Shown here piece after piece: positions 39,981-49,253 of a stretch of DNA of 64,000 nucleotides. The first letter of the stretch is position 1. Every line of letters begins with the position of its first letter. The translations under genes and the position numbers were made by a program. The stretch is taken from positions 310,001 to 374,000 of the forward strand of contig NZ_FTMJ01000002.1 in the NCBI RefSeq assembly GCF_900156095.1. Direction: 5' to 3'. The notes beneath the pieces were generated by a model. It was not told where the DNA came from, searched no databases, and saw nothing but the letters and a program-made list of their open reading frames with translations. Origin of the DNA: Aeromonas sp. RU39B (GTDB lineage Bacteria; Pseudomonadota; Gammaproteobacteria; Enterobacterales; Aeromonadaceae).

Positions 39981-41437
39981 GTCTCCTCCACCCTTGGCGT
40001 GGGCCGCTTTTCCGCCTGCTTGCGCAATCGCTCACGCAGCAATACCACGGGAGGGGCCGCCTGGCTGTTGCCCTGCTCGGCCTGCTGTGGGCTGGTGGGG
40101 GTGCGCTCGAGAGCGCTTCCCGCAGGTGCCTGTTGCTGCGATTGGGCCGGAGGTTGTTCCAGCAGCGCCAGATTGGCGCGGGCATCCTGATGCTTGGGAT
40201 CGCGGGCCAGCACGGCGCGATAGGCACTGCGCGCCTCATCAAATCGCCCCTGATAGGCCAAGGCGTTGCCGAGGTTATACAGGGCCGTGATGCTGTCACT
40301 GCGTCGGTAGGCCGCTTCGGCTTTGGCATATTCACCGGCGCGATACCAGGCATTGCCCTGCCAGATTGGGTCGGTAAACGCCGCAGCCGCTTCACGGTAG
40401 CGCCCTTGCTCGTAGAGCTCGAGCGCGCCTAACTCGCGAGTTTGTGGCAGTGGCTCCGGCTGGGCGGCTGTCTGGTTGACGTTCTCTGCGCTTTGCAGCG
40501 GCGGGGGCGTCAGAAGTGGCAGGCAGAGCAGCACCAGCCAGAGCTGACCCCGACGGGCGAGCAGTGCCAACAACAGCAGTGGCAGTAGCAGCCAGGGGCC
40601 GAGATCCTGCCAACCGGCGCCCAGTTGGCGGCTGGTGGTTTGGCTAAGCAGCGGCGGCAGCTCGTGGGCGCCGTCATAGAGCTCACCGCCGCTTAGCCGC
40701 GCCAGCGCACGCAGCGCGCTGCGATCCGGTGCTGGTAGCAGCGCCAAACCCTGCGCGCCTTCAAGGCGCATCGGGCTGTCGCCCGCCAGCAGCACGATAT
40801 CGAGCCTGGGGCCATCACAGGGCAACCAGCGCTGCTGACAGGGCAGGGCATGGCGCAGCGCCTTTAACTCATCTTCGCTTACGCCATCGGTGACCAGTAG
40901 CAGGCGCGCCGGGCTTTGCCGCGCCAGCGCATCCAGGGCCAGGCGCACCGCTTTGGACGGTGCGCTGCCGGCAGTCGGCATCACATCCGGGCGCAAATCA
41001 GGCAGCAGGGCGCGCAGCGCGGCCCGATCATCGGTCGGCGGCAGGGCGAGATAGGCATCGGCAGAGAACAAGATCAGCGCAATCGGCTGGCCGGTGCTGC
41101 GAGCAAGCAGCTCTTGCAGTAACAAGCGGGCGCGGGTGGCGCGATCCGGCGCCAGATCGGTGGCCAGCATGGAGGGGGAAAGATCAAGCAGCCAGACATC
41201 GAGCGGCGCCTGCATCAGTGGCTGCTGTGCTTGCGGTCTGGCAGGACCGGCCAGCGCCAGAATCATCATCAGGGCCGCAATCTGACGCCAAGGACGTGCC
41301 GGCGGAATGCGCGCCAGCAGATAGCGGGCCAAGGGGGGCGCAAACAACGGCGCAGGGCGGCGCGCCTGCCAGCACCACCAGAGCCAAGGTAGCAAAGCCA
41401 ACAACCAGAGCGGGCGCAGCACGATGATCTCGCTCAT
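39974..41437 (-). CDS. vWA-TPR protein (BatB/BatC fusion type)
   Basis: Two N-terminal hydrophobic segments flank a short loop. A von Willebrand A domain follows (about residues 78-270), with DVWLLDLSPSML giving the DxSxS metal site and LLLVTDGVSED the later Asp. After a third helix (about 290-310) the C-terminal part has TPR-like helices (ELYEQGRYREAAAAFTD, AEYAKAEAAYRRSDSITALY, ALAYQGRFDEARSAYRAVLA). It ends in a Gln/Pro-rich, charged tail. In some bacteria the vWA (BatB) and TPR (BatC) parts are separate genes; here they are one chain of 487 residues. The start overlaps batA by 4 bp. Confidence 0.85.
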   Translation of the reverse strand: MSEIIVLRPLWLLALLPWLWWCWQARRPAPLFAPPLARYLLARIPPARPWRQIAALMMILALAGPARPQAQQPLMQAPLDVWLLDLSPSMLATDLAPDRATRARLLLQELLARSTGQPIALILFSADAYLALPPTDDRAALRALLPDLRPDVMPTAGSAPSKAVRLALDALARQSPARLLLVTDGVSEDELKALRHALPCQQRWLPCDGPRLDIVLLAGDSPMRLEGAQGLALLPAPDRSALRALARLSGGELYDGAHELPPLLSQTTSRQLGAGWQDLGPWLLLPLLLLALLARRGQLWLVLLCLPLLTPPPLQSAENVNQTAAQPEPLPQTRELGALELYEQGRYREAAAAFTDPIWQGNAWYRAGEYAKAEAAYRRSDSITALYNLGNALAYQGRFDEARSAYRAVLARDPKHQDARANLALLEQPPAQSQQQAPAGSALERTPTSPQQAEQGNSQAAPPVVLLRERLRKQAEKRPTPRVEETW

Positions 41438-42387
41438 GTGGGCTCCTTCGCTGAGCGTGGCCGAAGGCTGCCCGGTAACAGTAACAGCAGGGCCAGCGCC
41501 AGTGGCCAGGGATAGAGCTCGAGGGCTTGCGGCAACTGATAACGGGGCAGGGCGGTGGGGAGCAACTGATCAAGCTGGCGCTGCATGTTAGCCAGATCCT
41601 CTTGCGAGCGGGCCCGAAAATAGTGGCCGCCCCCCAAGGTGGCCAGTTCACGCAGCAGCGGCTCGTCAAGCTCGGCACTGGGATCGCGTTGATTGGCGGG
41701 CAGCAGCGGCGTATCGGGATCGGCGCCAACGCCCAGGGTGTGAATGATCATCCCCTGACTGGTGGCGCGGCGCGCCTCTTCACGCGGATCGGCATTGCCT
41801 GAGGTATTGCGCCCATCGGTGATCAGCAGTAGCGCCGCCGGGCGATCACCATCCTGATGCTGGCGCGCCAGTGCCAGCGCCTCTCCGATGGCCGTAGTGC
41901 GCCCCACCAGATCAAAGTCGAGCTCATCGGCAAGTTGCAGCAACGCCTGATGATCGCGGGTGAGGGGGGAGAGCAGGTAGGCGTGGTCGGCAAAAACGAT
42001 CAGCGCAATACGATCCCCCGGCCGCGCCGTGATCAGGGATGTGACCCGTTGCTGTACGGCGCGAAGGCGCGCCTGCTGCTGCCCTCCATCGAGCATGTCC
42101 TCGGCGCGCATGCTGTCGGACAGATCGACCGCCACAAACAGATCGCGGCTCTGCTCATAACTGATATGTGGTGGGGTGAGCCACTGCGGCCGGCACAGCG
42201 CCAGCACCAGACAACTCCAGGCCAGCAGGGCGATGAGATCGTGGCTGCGCGGGGTGGCCGAGAGAAGGGCCAAACCATCGTGATGCAGGGCGGCCGGGTG
42301 GCGCTTGGCGGGCGCGCCGAAGCGGATCAGTAGCGGCAGTGCCAACGCCAGCAGCGCCCAGGGCCAAGCCAGAGAGAGCTGGTTCAT
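41434..42387 (-). CDS. batA: vWA protein, BatA-like
   Basis: The 317-residue product has two N-terminal transmembrane segments (about residues 5-22 and 51-70), a vWA domain with DLFVAVDLSDSMRAEDM (DxSxS), RTTAIGEAL (Thr) and LLLITDGRNTSG (Asp), and a C-terminal helix (LYPWPLALALLLLLPGSL). This is the BatA layout, with an intact MIDAS. ATG 42387 is preceded by GGAGGG at 6 bases; the open frame upstream belongs to the DUF4381 gene. It probably works with MoxR in assembling or remodelling an envelope complex, by family analogy. Confidence 0.87.
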   Translation of the reverse strand: MNQLSLAWPWALLALALPLLIRFGAPAKRHPAALHHDGLALLSATPRSHDLIALLAWSCLVLALCRPQWLTPPHISYEQSRDLFVAVDLSDSMRAEDMLDGGQQQARLRAVQQRVTSLITARPGDRIALIVFADHAYLLSPLTRDHQALLQLADELDFDLVGRTTAIGEALALARQHQDGDRPAALLLITDGRNTSGNADPREEARRATSQGMIIHTLGVGADPDTPLLPANQRDPSAELDEPLLRELATLGGGHYFRARSQEDLANMQRQLDQLLPTALPRYQLPQALELYPWPLALALLLLLPGSLRPRSAKEPT

Positions 42388-42854
42388 CGGCGCCCTCCGC
42401 TGGATGCAACCTGGCTGCGCGTGCTTGGCCACAGTGGAAACAGGGCGCGAAACACCGGGCGTAAGGCGCCATCGAGCTGATCGCGGCTAATGGGGCCGGG
42501 AGGCATGGGGCCAAAGCGCCAGCCATCCCACTGGGGTTGCCAGCGTTGTAACTGGCTTCCCGTGAGGGTATCGAGTGCCCCTAGCCAGGCCGCGGTAGGC
42601 AGCGCGGCAAGCTCGGGCCAGCGTTTGGCGCTCAGTTCGCGCAGTGCATCGTGCAGCTCATCCCAGGGGAGCTCCTGGCTGTGATAACGCCAGTACAGGC
42701 GCTGCGTCATCACGCGCAGCAGATGCAGGGCGAGCATCAGCGCCAGCAGGGCCGCCGCGCACATACCCAGTGCCGGCAGCCGGTTCGCCTCGCCCGGCAA
42801 AGGGCCCGGATGAATATCGTGCAGGGCTGAGAGCCAGCTCAGATCAGGCGACAT
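42384..42854 (-). CDS. DUF4381 membrane protein of the moxR-bat operon
   Basis: The 156-residue product (from ATG 42854, with AGGAGG 5 bases upstream) has one transmembrane helix near residues 27-46 and a cytoplasmic helical part with LYWRYHSQELPWDELHDALR and PTAAWLGALDTL. Position between DUF58 and batA, size and the single helix fit the DUF4381 family. Function is unknown. It overlaps batA by 4 bp and the DUF58 gene by 16 bp. Confidence 0.75.
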   Translation of the reverse strand: MSPDLSWLSALHDIHPGPLPGEANRLPALGMCAAALLALMLALHLLRVMTQRLYWRYHSQELPWDELHDALRELSAKRWPELAALPTAAWLGALDTLTGSQLQRWQPQWDGWRFGPMPPGPISRDQLDGALRPVFRALFPLWPSTRSQVASSGGRR

Positions 42855-43720
42855 GGTCCCTCCTGCCACTGCTCGGCAAACGGTCGGCCGTTATCGAGAC
42901 GGTAAAGACGGGTCACCAAGGGCAGCAAGGCGGCCAGGGCCGCCTGCTCGCGCGCGTTTGCGGCCTCATGGTAGCGCTTGGCGCGGCCCCCATCGAGCCA
43001 GCCGCCACCGTTGTCACGTCGTGCCGGCAGGCGGGCGCCCGCCGGGAGCGCCTCTTCCAGTGGGTCAACTATCTGCCACACATGCAGTGGATAACGGCGA
43101 CACAGGCGCTGCAACAGCTGGGTGCGCTCATCAGAAGGGGGGCGATGGTCGGTGATCAGATGCAGCGTGGTGCCAGCTGGCAGCCGCTCCAGCGCCGCTC
43201 GCCACGGGCGGGTGAGCGGTGTTTCATCCCCGTGTGTGGCCAAGGCACTGCGGTACGCGTCACTAAGATGGCTAAGCAGTGGCTCGGGGCGGCGCCGGTC
43301 GTGCTGCAGCGGGCCTGAGCCTGCGCCCAGCCACACCGGTTTGCCGGCCCCTTGCCAGAGCAAGGTGGCGGCTAATTCACAGCCAAGGCGCGCTTTTAGC
43401 TGGCAGCGAGAGCCAAAATAGAGCTCGCGGCCAAGATCGACCAGTACTGCCCGAGCGCTGTCACGCTCTTCACTGTAGAGGCGGGTATGGGGCGCGCCGA
43501 GGCGTGCGGTGACGCGCCAGTCAATATGGCGCACATCATCGCCGGCCTGATAAGGGCGCAGCTCTTTAAAAGAGAGCCCGGGCTGGCGGCCGCTGGCGCC
43601 GTGATGCAGCGGCACCTTGCGATCGGCTGACCAGCGCGCCAGCATGCGTGTCGCAAGGAGTTGCTCAAGGGAGAGGGCCAGCATGGGGTCGGCGAGCAGC
43701 GCCGGCTCGCTTAAGGGCAT
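42839..43720 (-). CDS. DUF58 domain protein
   Basis: The 293-residue product has the DUF58 core RPYQAGDDVRHIDWRVTARL (about residues 55-75), followed by LYSEERDSARAVLVDLGREL, a vWA-like strand and metal region without the full DxSxS motif. No membrane helix is seen. DUF58 proteins are constant partners of MoxR ATPases. The start overlaps the moxR stop by 10 bp. Confidence 0.87.
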   Translation of the reverse strand: MPLSEPALLADPMLALSLEQLLATRMLARWSADRKVPLHHGASGRQPGLSFKELRPYQAGDDVRHIDWRVTARLGAPHTRLYSEERDSARAVLVDLGRELYFGSRCQLKARLGCELAATLLWQGAGKPVWLGAGSGPLQHDRRRPEPLLSHLSDAYRSALATHGDETPLTRPWRAALERLPAGTTLHLITDHRPPSDERTQLLQRLCRRYPLHVWQIVDPLEEALPAGARLPARRDNGGGWLDGGRAKRYHEAANAREQAALAALLPLVTRLYRLDNGRPFAEQWQEGPCRLI

Positions 43721-44643
43721 GGCACCCGATCCAGCAGCATATCGACCAGCTCATCACTGCCGAGCTGACGGGCATCGGCCTGATAGCTTGGTAGCAGGCG
43801 ATGGCGCAGCACCGGCAAAGCCAGCGCGCGAATGTCATCGGGCACCACATAATCGCGCCCCGCCAGCCAGGCCTTGGCGCGGGCAGCCCGCGACAGCCCA
43901 AGCGTGGCTCGTGGACTGGCGCCGTAGGCAATCAGCCGATCAGGGTCTTCTCGGCTGGCACACACCAACTCGACGATGTATTGCTCCAGACGCGGCTGCA
44001 TGGCCACTTTGAGCACTGCCTTGCGGGCGCGCTGCACCTCGTCCTGGGTTAGCGGCTGATCGCGATCGGGTGGCAGCTCACCAAAGCGGTGTTGCTGCAA
44101 GATGGCCAGCTCCAGCGCCGGGGTGGGGTAGTTGACGGTGAGTTTCAGTAAGAAGCGGTCCAGCTGGGCCTCTGGCAGCGGATAGGTGCCCTCTTGCTCA
44201 ATCGGGTTTTGCGTCGCCACCACCATAAACAGCGGCGGCAGGCGCCAGCTCTTCTTGCCCACCGTGATTTGATGCTCGGCCATCGCTTCGAGCAGCGCCG
44301 ACTGGACCTTGGCCGGTGCCCGGTTGATCTCGTCTGCCAAAATCAGATGGTGAAACAGGGGGCCCGGTTGAAAGACAAAACTGCCATCTTGCGGATGGAA
44401 CACCTCGGAGCCGGTCAGGTCGGCCGGTAGCAGATCCGGGGTGAACTGAACGCGGGAAAAGCGGGCCTCAAGCGCCGCGCCTAACGCCTTGACGGCCCGG
44501 GTCTTGGCGAGTCCCGGCGCCCCTTCAATCAATACATGTCCGTCACAAAGCAGGGCGATCAGTAATCCTTCGATCAGATCCGGTTGTCCCAGGATCTGCC
44601 GATTAAGGGTCTCTTTGAGTTGCTGGAAACGGGCCGATGGCAT
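43711..44643 (-). CDS. MoxR-family AAA+ ATPase
   Basis: The 310-residue product has Walker A GAPGLAKTRAVKALG (about residues 39-53), Walker B LILADEINRAPAKVQSALLE (about 100-120), sensor 1 VVATQNPIEQEGTYPLPEAQ, and the arginine-finger region LDRFLLKLTVNYP. The C-terminal helical lid has ASPRATLGLSRAARAKAWLAG, typical of MoxR. MoxR ATPases act as chaperones for vWA partners. It is the first gene of a tightly overlapping six-gene operon (44643 to 38484). The ribosome site is weak (GAGTT). Confidence 0.93.
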   Translation of the reverse strand: MPSARFQQLKETLNRQILGQPDLIEGLLIALLCDGHVLIEGAPGLAKTRAVKALGAALEARFSRVQFTPDLLPADLTGSEVFHPQDGSFVFQPGPLFHHLILADEINRAPAKVQSALLEAMAEHQITVGKKSWRLPPLFMVVATQNPIEQEGTYPLPEAQLDRFLLKLTVNYPTPALELAILQQHRFGELPPDRDQPLTQDEVQRARKAVLKVAMQPRLEQYIVELVCASREDPDRLIAYGASPRATLGLSRAARAKAWLAGRDYVVPDDIRALALPVLRHRLLPSYQADARQLGSDELVDMLLDRVPCP

Positions 44644-44786
44644 GCGGGGAACTCGTTGTTTTTTATTGAGGTTACTCTTTTTATACTCCAGCCTTGTCAG
44701 CTTGGCGAGCCGAGGCGATCACGCTGCAAGAAAATGTTTCAATCAACTGTATGAAACTTGTGAGCGAATTGTTACGATGTGACAAA

Positions 44787-44803
44787 ATGAGGTCAGACCT
44801 CTT
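44787..44803. promoter_or_regulatory. FadR-type operator upstream of fadI
   Basis: ATGAGGTCAGACCTCTT contains the perfect 13-bp palindrome GAGGTCAGACCTC (44789-44801), and its core GGTCAGACC matches the FadR operator core GGTCNGACC. It lies 24 bp before the fadI ATG. FadR, released by long-chain acyl-CoA, represses fadIJ in gammaproteobacteria. Confidence 0.7.
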
Positions 44804-44826
44804 CGTTATCATCGCAAGGAGCCAGG

Positions 44827-46137
44827 ATGAAACAACCATTGTCACTGACCACGCGCCAGGGTGAGCGGATCGCCGTGGTGACGGGGTTGCGTACACCCTT
44901 TGCCAAGCAGGCCACCGCTTATCATGGGGTGCCTGCGGTCGATCTTGGCAAGCTGGTGGTCGGCGAAATGCTGGCCCGTATGGAGCTTGATCCCGCCCTG
45001 ATTGAGCAGGTGGTGTTTGGCCAGGTGGTGCAGATGCCCGAAGCGCCCAATATTGCCCGCGAGATTGTGCTGGGCACCGGCATGAGTGTCACCACCGATG
45101 CCTACAGCGTGTCGCGCGCCTGCGCCACCAGCTTTCAGGCGGTGGCCAATGTGACCGAGTCGATCATGGCCGGCGCCATTGATATCGGTATCGCCGGTGG
45201 GGCGGACTCCTCTTCGGTGCTGCCCATCGGGGTGAGCAAGCGGCTGGCGCGGGCATTGGTGGATCTCAACAAGGCGCGCAATCTCTCCCAACGTTTTGCC
45301 ATCTTGCGCCAGTTAAGCCTTAAAGACTTGTTGCCGGTACCGCCGGCAGTGGCCGAATACTCCACCGGGCTCTCCATGGGCCAGACCGCCGAGCAGATGG
45401 CCAAAAGCCATCAGATAAGCCGCGCCGCCCAGGATGAACTGGCACATCGCTCCCACTCGCTGGCGGCCAAGGCGTGGGCCGACGGCAAGCTCGATGGCGA
45501 AGTGTTTGCCGCCCACGTGGCTCCCTATAGACAGGCCCTTGAGCGCGATAACAACATTCGTGAAGCCTCCGAACTGGCCAGTTACGCCAAGCTCAAACCG
45601 GTGTTTGACCGGGTGCATGGCTCGGTCACGGCCGCCAATGCGACCCCGTTGACCGACGGCGCGGCCGCCGTGATGCTAATGCGGGAAGGGCGCGCGCGCG
45701 AGCTGGGTTTTGAGCCGCTTGGCTATATCCGCAGTTTCGCGTTTGCCGCCATTGACGTGTGGCAAGACATGCTGATGGGCCCCTCTTACGCCACGCCGAT
45801 GGCGCTGGATCGGGCCGGCATCACCCTCGCCGATCTGAGTCTGATTGACATGCACGAAGCGTTTGCCGCGCAAACGCTGGCCAACCTAAACATGTTCGCC
45901 AGCCACGAGTTTGCCCGCGACAAGCTTGGTCGCGACCGGGCGATTGGCGAGGTGGATATGGATAAATTCAACGTCCTCGGTGGCTCGCTGGCCTTTGGTC
46001 ATCCGTTTGCGGCGACCGGCGCGCGGATGATCACCCAGACGTTACGTGAATTGCAGCGCCGTGGCGGTGGTTTGGCGCTGAATACTGCTTGCGCGGCCGG
46101 TGGCCTCGGGGCAGCCATGGTTCTCGAAGTGGCGTAA
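44827..46137 (+). CDS. fadI: 3-ketoacyl-CoA thiolase FadI
   Basis: FadI cleaves 3-ketoacyl-CoA with CoA in the last step of beta-oxidation. The 436-residue product has the nucleophile Cys99 ([11 protein letters not shown]), the same position as in E. coli Fad[32 protein letters not shown] with the catalytic His, and [13 protein letters not shown] with the second Cys. AAGGAGCCAGG precedes the ATG. It forms an operon with fadJ, 11 bp downstream, and has a FadR-type operator in front. Confidence 0.96.
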   Translation: MKQPLSLTTRQGERIAVVTGLRTPFAKQATAYHGVPAVDLGKLVVGEMLARMELDPALIEQVVFGQVVQMPEAPNIAREIVLGTGMSVTTDAYSVSRACATSFQAVANVTESIMAGAIDIGIAGGADSSSVLPIGVSKRLARALVDLNKARNLSQRFAILRQLSLKDLLPVPPAVAEYSTGLSMGQTAEQMAKSHQISRAAQDELAHRSHSLAAKAWADGKLDGEVFAAHVAPYRQALERDNNIREASELASYAKLKPVFDRVHGSVTAANATPLTDGAAAVMLMREGRARELGFEPLGYIRSFAFAAIDVWQDMLMGPSYATPMALDRAGITLADLSLIDMHEAFAAQTLANLNMFASHEFARDKLGRDRAIGEVDMDKFNVLGGSLAFGHPFAATGARMITQTLRELQRRGGGLALNTACAAGGLGAAMVLEVA

Positions 46138-46148
46138 GGAGGCTGAGA

Positions 46149-48287
46149 ATGGAGACCCAAGTAAACAGCTTTACCCTCGAGATCCGTGATGATGGCATTG
46201 CCCTGCTGACCATGGATGTGCCGGGCGAGAGCATGAATACTCTCAAAGCCGCCTTCGTCGATGAGGTGCGCGCTGTGCTGGCCAAAGTGCGTGATAACAA
46301 CGATCTGATAGGCATGGTGATCCGCTCGGGCAAACCCGATTCGTTTATCGCCGGCGCGGATATCAGCATGCTCGATGCCTGCAAGAGTGCGGCCGACGCC
46401 GAGCAGCTGGCCAAAGCCGGGCAGACGCTGTTTGGCGAGATCGAGGCGCTGGCCATTCCGGTGATCGCCGCCATTCACGGCCCCTGCCTAGGTGGTGGTT
46501 TGGAGCTGGCGCTCGCTTGTCACGGCCGGGTTGCCACCGATCATGGCAAGACGGTGCTGGGTTTGCCGGAAGTGCAGCTTGGTCTGCTGCCGGGCTCGGG
46601 CGGTACTCAGCGCCTGCCGCGTCTGATTGGGGTGGCCAAGGCGCTTGATCTGATTTTGACCGGTAAGCAAGTTCGCGCCAAGCAGGCTAAAAAGCTCGGT
46701 CTTATCGACGATCTGGTGCCGCCGAGCATCTTGCTGGACGCCGCCCTTAAGCTGGTCAAGCAGGGTAAGCCCAAGCGTCATCTCAAACGGGATCTGCAGG
46801 GCAAGCTGCTCGAGACCAATCCACTCGGTCGCAAGGTGCTTTTTGATCAGGCCCGTAAAGGGGTGATGGCCAAGACCCGTGGTAATTATCCGGCGCCGCT
46901 GCGCATTCTTGAGGTGGTGAAAACCGGCGTAGAGCAGGGGATGAGCGCAGGACTGGCCGCCGAAGCGCATTACTTCGGTGAGCTGGTGGCAACGGCTGAA
47001 TCAGCGGCGCTGCGCGCCCTGTTTTTTGCCACCACCGAGATGAAAAAAGAGGTGAACTATCAAGGCGCAGCCCCTGGCAAAGTGAGTCATGTGGGCGTTC
47101 TGGGTGGCGGCCTCATGGGGGGCGGTATTGCCTATGTCACCGCCAGCCGCGCCGGTGTGCCGGTACGCATCAAGGATGTGGCCCATGCCGGAATTAGTAA
47201 TGCCTTGCGCTACAGCTTTGATTTACTGAGTAAAAAGCTCAAACGCCGGCAGATTTTACGTAGTGAGCTGGAAAAGCAGATGAGCATGCTGTCAGGCTCG
47301 CTCGATTACAGCGGTTTTCATCGGGTGGATCTGGTGGTGGAGGCGGTATTTGAAGATCTCGCCCTCAAGCGCCAGATGGTGGCTGATATTGAGCAGGCCG
47401 GGCAGGGTAAGGTGATCTTTGCCTCCAACACCTCTTCACTGCCGATTGGTCAGATTGCCGAAGGGGCGGCGTATCCGCAGCAGGTGGTGGGTCTGCACTA
47501 CTTCAGTCCGGTCGATAAAATGCCGCTGGCCGAGATCATCCCCCATGCCGGCACCAGTGCCGAAACGGTGGCCACCACGTTGGCGTTTGCCCGTGCACAG
47601 GGCAAGACGCCGATCGTGGTCAAGGATGAGGCGGGTTTTTATGTTAATCGCATTTTGGCGCCCTATATGAATGAGGCCGCGCGCATTGTGCTTGAAGGGG
47701 AGCCGGTGGAATCGCTCGATGGCGCATTGCTCGATTTCGGCTTCCCGGTTGGCCCCATCAATTTGCTCGATGAAGTGGGCATCGACGTGGGTGCCAAGAT
47801 CTCGCCGATTCTCGAGCGTGAACTGGGCGGCGAGCGTTTCCAGGCGCCGGCTGCCTTTGACAAGCTGCTAAAAGCCGAGCGCAAGGGGCGCAAGAACGGC
47901 AAGGGCTTCTACCTCTACGGCAAGGCGGCCAAGCGCGGCAAGAAGCTGGTTGATGCCAGCGTCTATGAGGTGCTCGGGATCAAACCAGTGGCCAAGCTGG
48001 GCAACGAGGAGATGGCCGAGCGCTGCGTGCTGATGATGCTCAATGAAGCCGCCATTGCCCTCGATGCCGGGGTGGTGGCATCGGCTCGCGACGGTGATAT
48101 CGGTGCCATCTTCGGCATCGGCTTCCCGCCGTTTTTGGGCGGTCCGTTTCGCTACATGGACAGCATGGGGCTCGATAAGCTGGTGGCTCGCCTTGAGCAC
48201 TATCAGCAGCGCTTTGGTGAGCGTTTTGCACCGAGCCCGCTGCTCAAACGCATGTCGCTGGAAGGGACGCGTTTCTACCCGAACTAA
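46149..48287 (+). CDS. fadJ: Fatty acid oxidation multifunctional protein FadJ
   Basis: FadJ combines enoyl-CoA hydratase and 3-hydroxyacyl-CoA dehydrogenase. The N-terminal crotonase domain has [15 protein letters not shown] and [20 protein letters not shown] (oxyanion hole and catalytic Glu). The dehydrogenase part starts [20 protein letters not shown] (NAD fold), with [19 protein letters not shown] including the catalytic His and [20 protein letters not shown]. The length of 712 residues is close to E. coli FadJ (714). ATG 46149 is preceded by AAGGAGG; the in-frame extension to 46089 overlaps fadI and is rejected. Confidence 0.96.
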   Translation: METQVNSFTLEIRDDGIALLTMDVPGESMNTLKAAFVDEVRAVLAKVRDNNDLIGMVIRSGKPDSFIAGADISMLDACKSAADAEQLAKAGQTLFGEIEALAIPVIAAIHGPCLGGGLELALACHGRVATDHGKTVLGLPEVQLGLLPGSGGTQRLPRLIGVAKALDLILTGKQVRAKQAKKLGLIDDLVPPSILLDAALKLVKQGKPKRHLKRDLQGKLLETNPLGRKVLFDQARKGVMAKTRGNYPAPLRILEVVKTGVEQGMSAGLAAEAHYFGELVATAESAALRALFFATTEMKKEVNYQGAAPGKVSHVGVLGGGLMGGGIAYVTASRAGVPVRIKDVAHAGISNALRYSFDLLSKKLKRRQILRSELEKQMSMLSGSLDYSGFHRVDLVVEAVFEDLALKRQMVADIEQAGQGKVIFASNTSSLPIGQIAEGAAYPQQVVGLHYFSPVDKMPLAEIIPHAGTSAETVATTLAFARAQGKTPIVVKDEAGFYVNRILAPYMNEAARIVLEGEPVESLDGALLDFGFPVGPINLLDEVGIDVGAKISPILERELGGERFQAPAAFDKLLKAERKGRKNGKGFYLYGKAAKRGKKLVDASVYEVLGIKPVAKLGNEEMAERCVLMMLNEAAIALDAGVVASARDGDIGAIFGIGFPPFLGGPFRYMDSMGLDKLVARLEHYQQRFGERFAPSPLLKRMSLEGTRFYPN

Positions 48288-48297
48288 GTCCGACGCA

Positions 48298-48333
48298 AAC
48301 AGCGGGCCGCCAAAAGGTGGCCCGTTGTTTTTT
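48298..48333 (+). terminator. Intrinsic terminator after fadJ
   Basis: AACAGCGGGCCGCC (48298-48311), loop AAAA and GGTGGCCCGTTGTT (48316-48329) form a 14-bp stem with two G-T wobbles, running into a T stretch to 48333. Confidence 0.9.
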
Positions 48334-48367
48334 GGGTATGCCGGGGTCAGAAATCCAGCTTTAAAAA

Positions 48368-48381
48368 TTGACCTTGATCAA
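48368..48381. promoter_or_regulatory. FNR box upstream of the small membrane protein
   Basis: TTGACCTTGATCAA matches the FNR consensus TTGATNNNNATCAA at 9 of 10 fixed positions. It lies 89 bp before the ATG at 48470. A -10 candidate TATTAC (48396-48401) is closer than the ideal class II spacing. Confidence 0.6.
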
Positions 48382-48469
48382 ATGAACATCCGGTTTATTA
48401 CTTTGGTGGCATGGTGCCAAGTCAGTCTGTCGGGTCAAATGAGCGGGTCACACACAAGGGAGTGTCACC

Positions 48470-48610
48470 ATGAGCGTACTCGAGCAGACTGTCTGGACCA
48501 TTTTAGGTTACGGGGCCATGCCGTTTATCTTTCTGAGCGGCTTTATCGCCGTGGCCGTTGCCAGCTGCGCCCTGCTGGTGGCACTGGGTGTACAACCGGC
48601 TGACGAATAA
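48470..48610 (+). CDS. TIGR02808-type 46-residue membrane protein
   Basis: The 46-residue product begins MSVLEQTVWTILGYGAMPFI and continues with one hydrophobic helix to LVALGVQPADE at the end. GGGAG stands 8-9 bases before the ATG. Size, single helix and the start pattern (short polar lead, W...LGY.AMP.IF) fit the TIGR02808 family, which I recall as found near periplasmic nitrate reductase genes in vibrios but away from them in Aeromonas hydrophila. No nap genes are visible here. The FNR box upstream suggests expression without oxygen. Role unknown; an accessory subunit of a respiratory complex is a guess. Confidence 0.75.
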   Translation: MSVLEQTVWTILGYGAMPFIFLSGFIAVAVASCALLVALGVQPADE

Positions 48611-48691
48611 CCCGTTTTTGCTGCGGTGGCGTCGTCACCGCAGCCGCTTTGCAGTACAATAGCGCCACTAAAAAGTCGTTCAAGGTGTGCT

Positions 48692-49246
48692 ATGGCCCTC
48701 AAGGCAACCGTATTCAAGGCGCAAATTTCCCTCTCCGACATGGACCGGGGCCTCTATCAGGATTACTCCCTGACCCTCGCGCGCCATCCCTCCGAAACCG
48801 ATGAACGGATGATGATCCGCCTGGCCGCCTTTGCCTGGCATGCTGCCGAGCGTCTCGAATTTACCAAAGGATTGTGTGCCGACGATGAGCCGGAGCTGTG
48901 GCAAAAGAGCTACAGTGACGAGATTGAGCTCTGGATTGATCTCGGCCTGCCGGACGAGCGGCGCATCCGCAAAGCCTGCAACCGCTCACGCGAGGTGGTG
49001 CTCTATACCTATGGCGGTCGCGGCGTACAGGTGTGGTGGAAGCAAAATCAGGGCAAGCTCTCCCAATATGATCACCTCAGCGTGATTGACTTGCCCGAGG
49101 CGCAAACCCAGGCTCTGGCGGCGCTGGCCGAGCGGACCATGCAGATCACCTGCACCATTTCCGACGGTCAGCTCTGGTTTTCGACCGGGCAGGGTGAAGT
49201 CACACTCGAGCCGGTCATCTTGCAGCGCCACAGCGCGTTGGCCTGA
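48692..49246 (+). CDS. yaeQ: YaeQ family protein
   Basis: The 184-residue product matches E. coli YaeQ: MALKATVFKAQISLSDMDRG, SLTLARHPSETDERMMIRLA, TKGLCADDEPELW, IDLGLPDERRIRKACNRSRE and VQVWWKQNQGKL. YaeQ has a PD-(D/E)XK-nuclease-like fold; an older claim that it suppresses RfaH loss was not upheld, and the role is unknown. ATG 48692 is preceded by AAGGTG; the open frame reaches back to 48626 without a ribosome site. Confidence 0.93.
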   Translation: MALKATVFKAQISLSDMDRGLYQDYSLTLARHPSETDERMMIRLAAFAWHAAERLEFTKGLCADDEPELWQKSYSDEIELWIDLGLPDERRIRKACNRSREVVLYTYGGRGVQVWWKQNQGKLSQYDHLSVIDLPEAQTQALAALAERTMQITCTISDGQLWFSTGQGEVTLEPVILQRHSALA

Positions 49247-49253
49247 CCTGACG

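Noticed and set aside
46089-46148. Extended N-terminus of FadJ
   Set aside because: It lies inside fadI in another frame, and ATG 46149 has a strong ribosome site and the family length.
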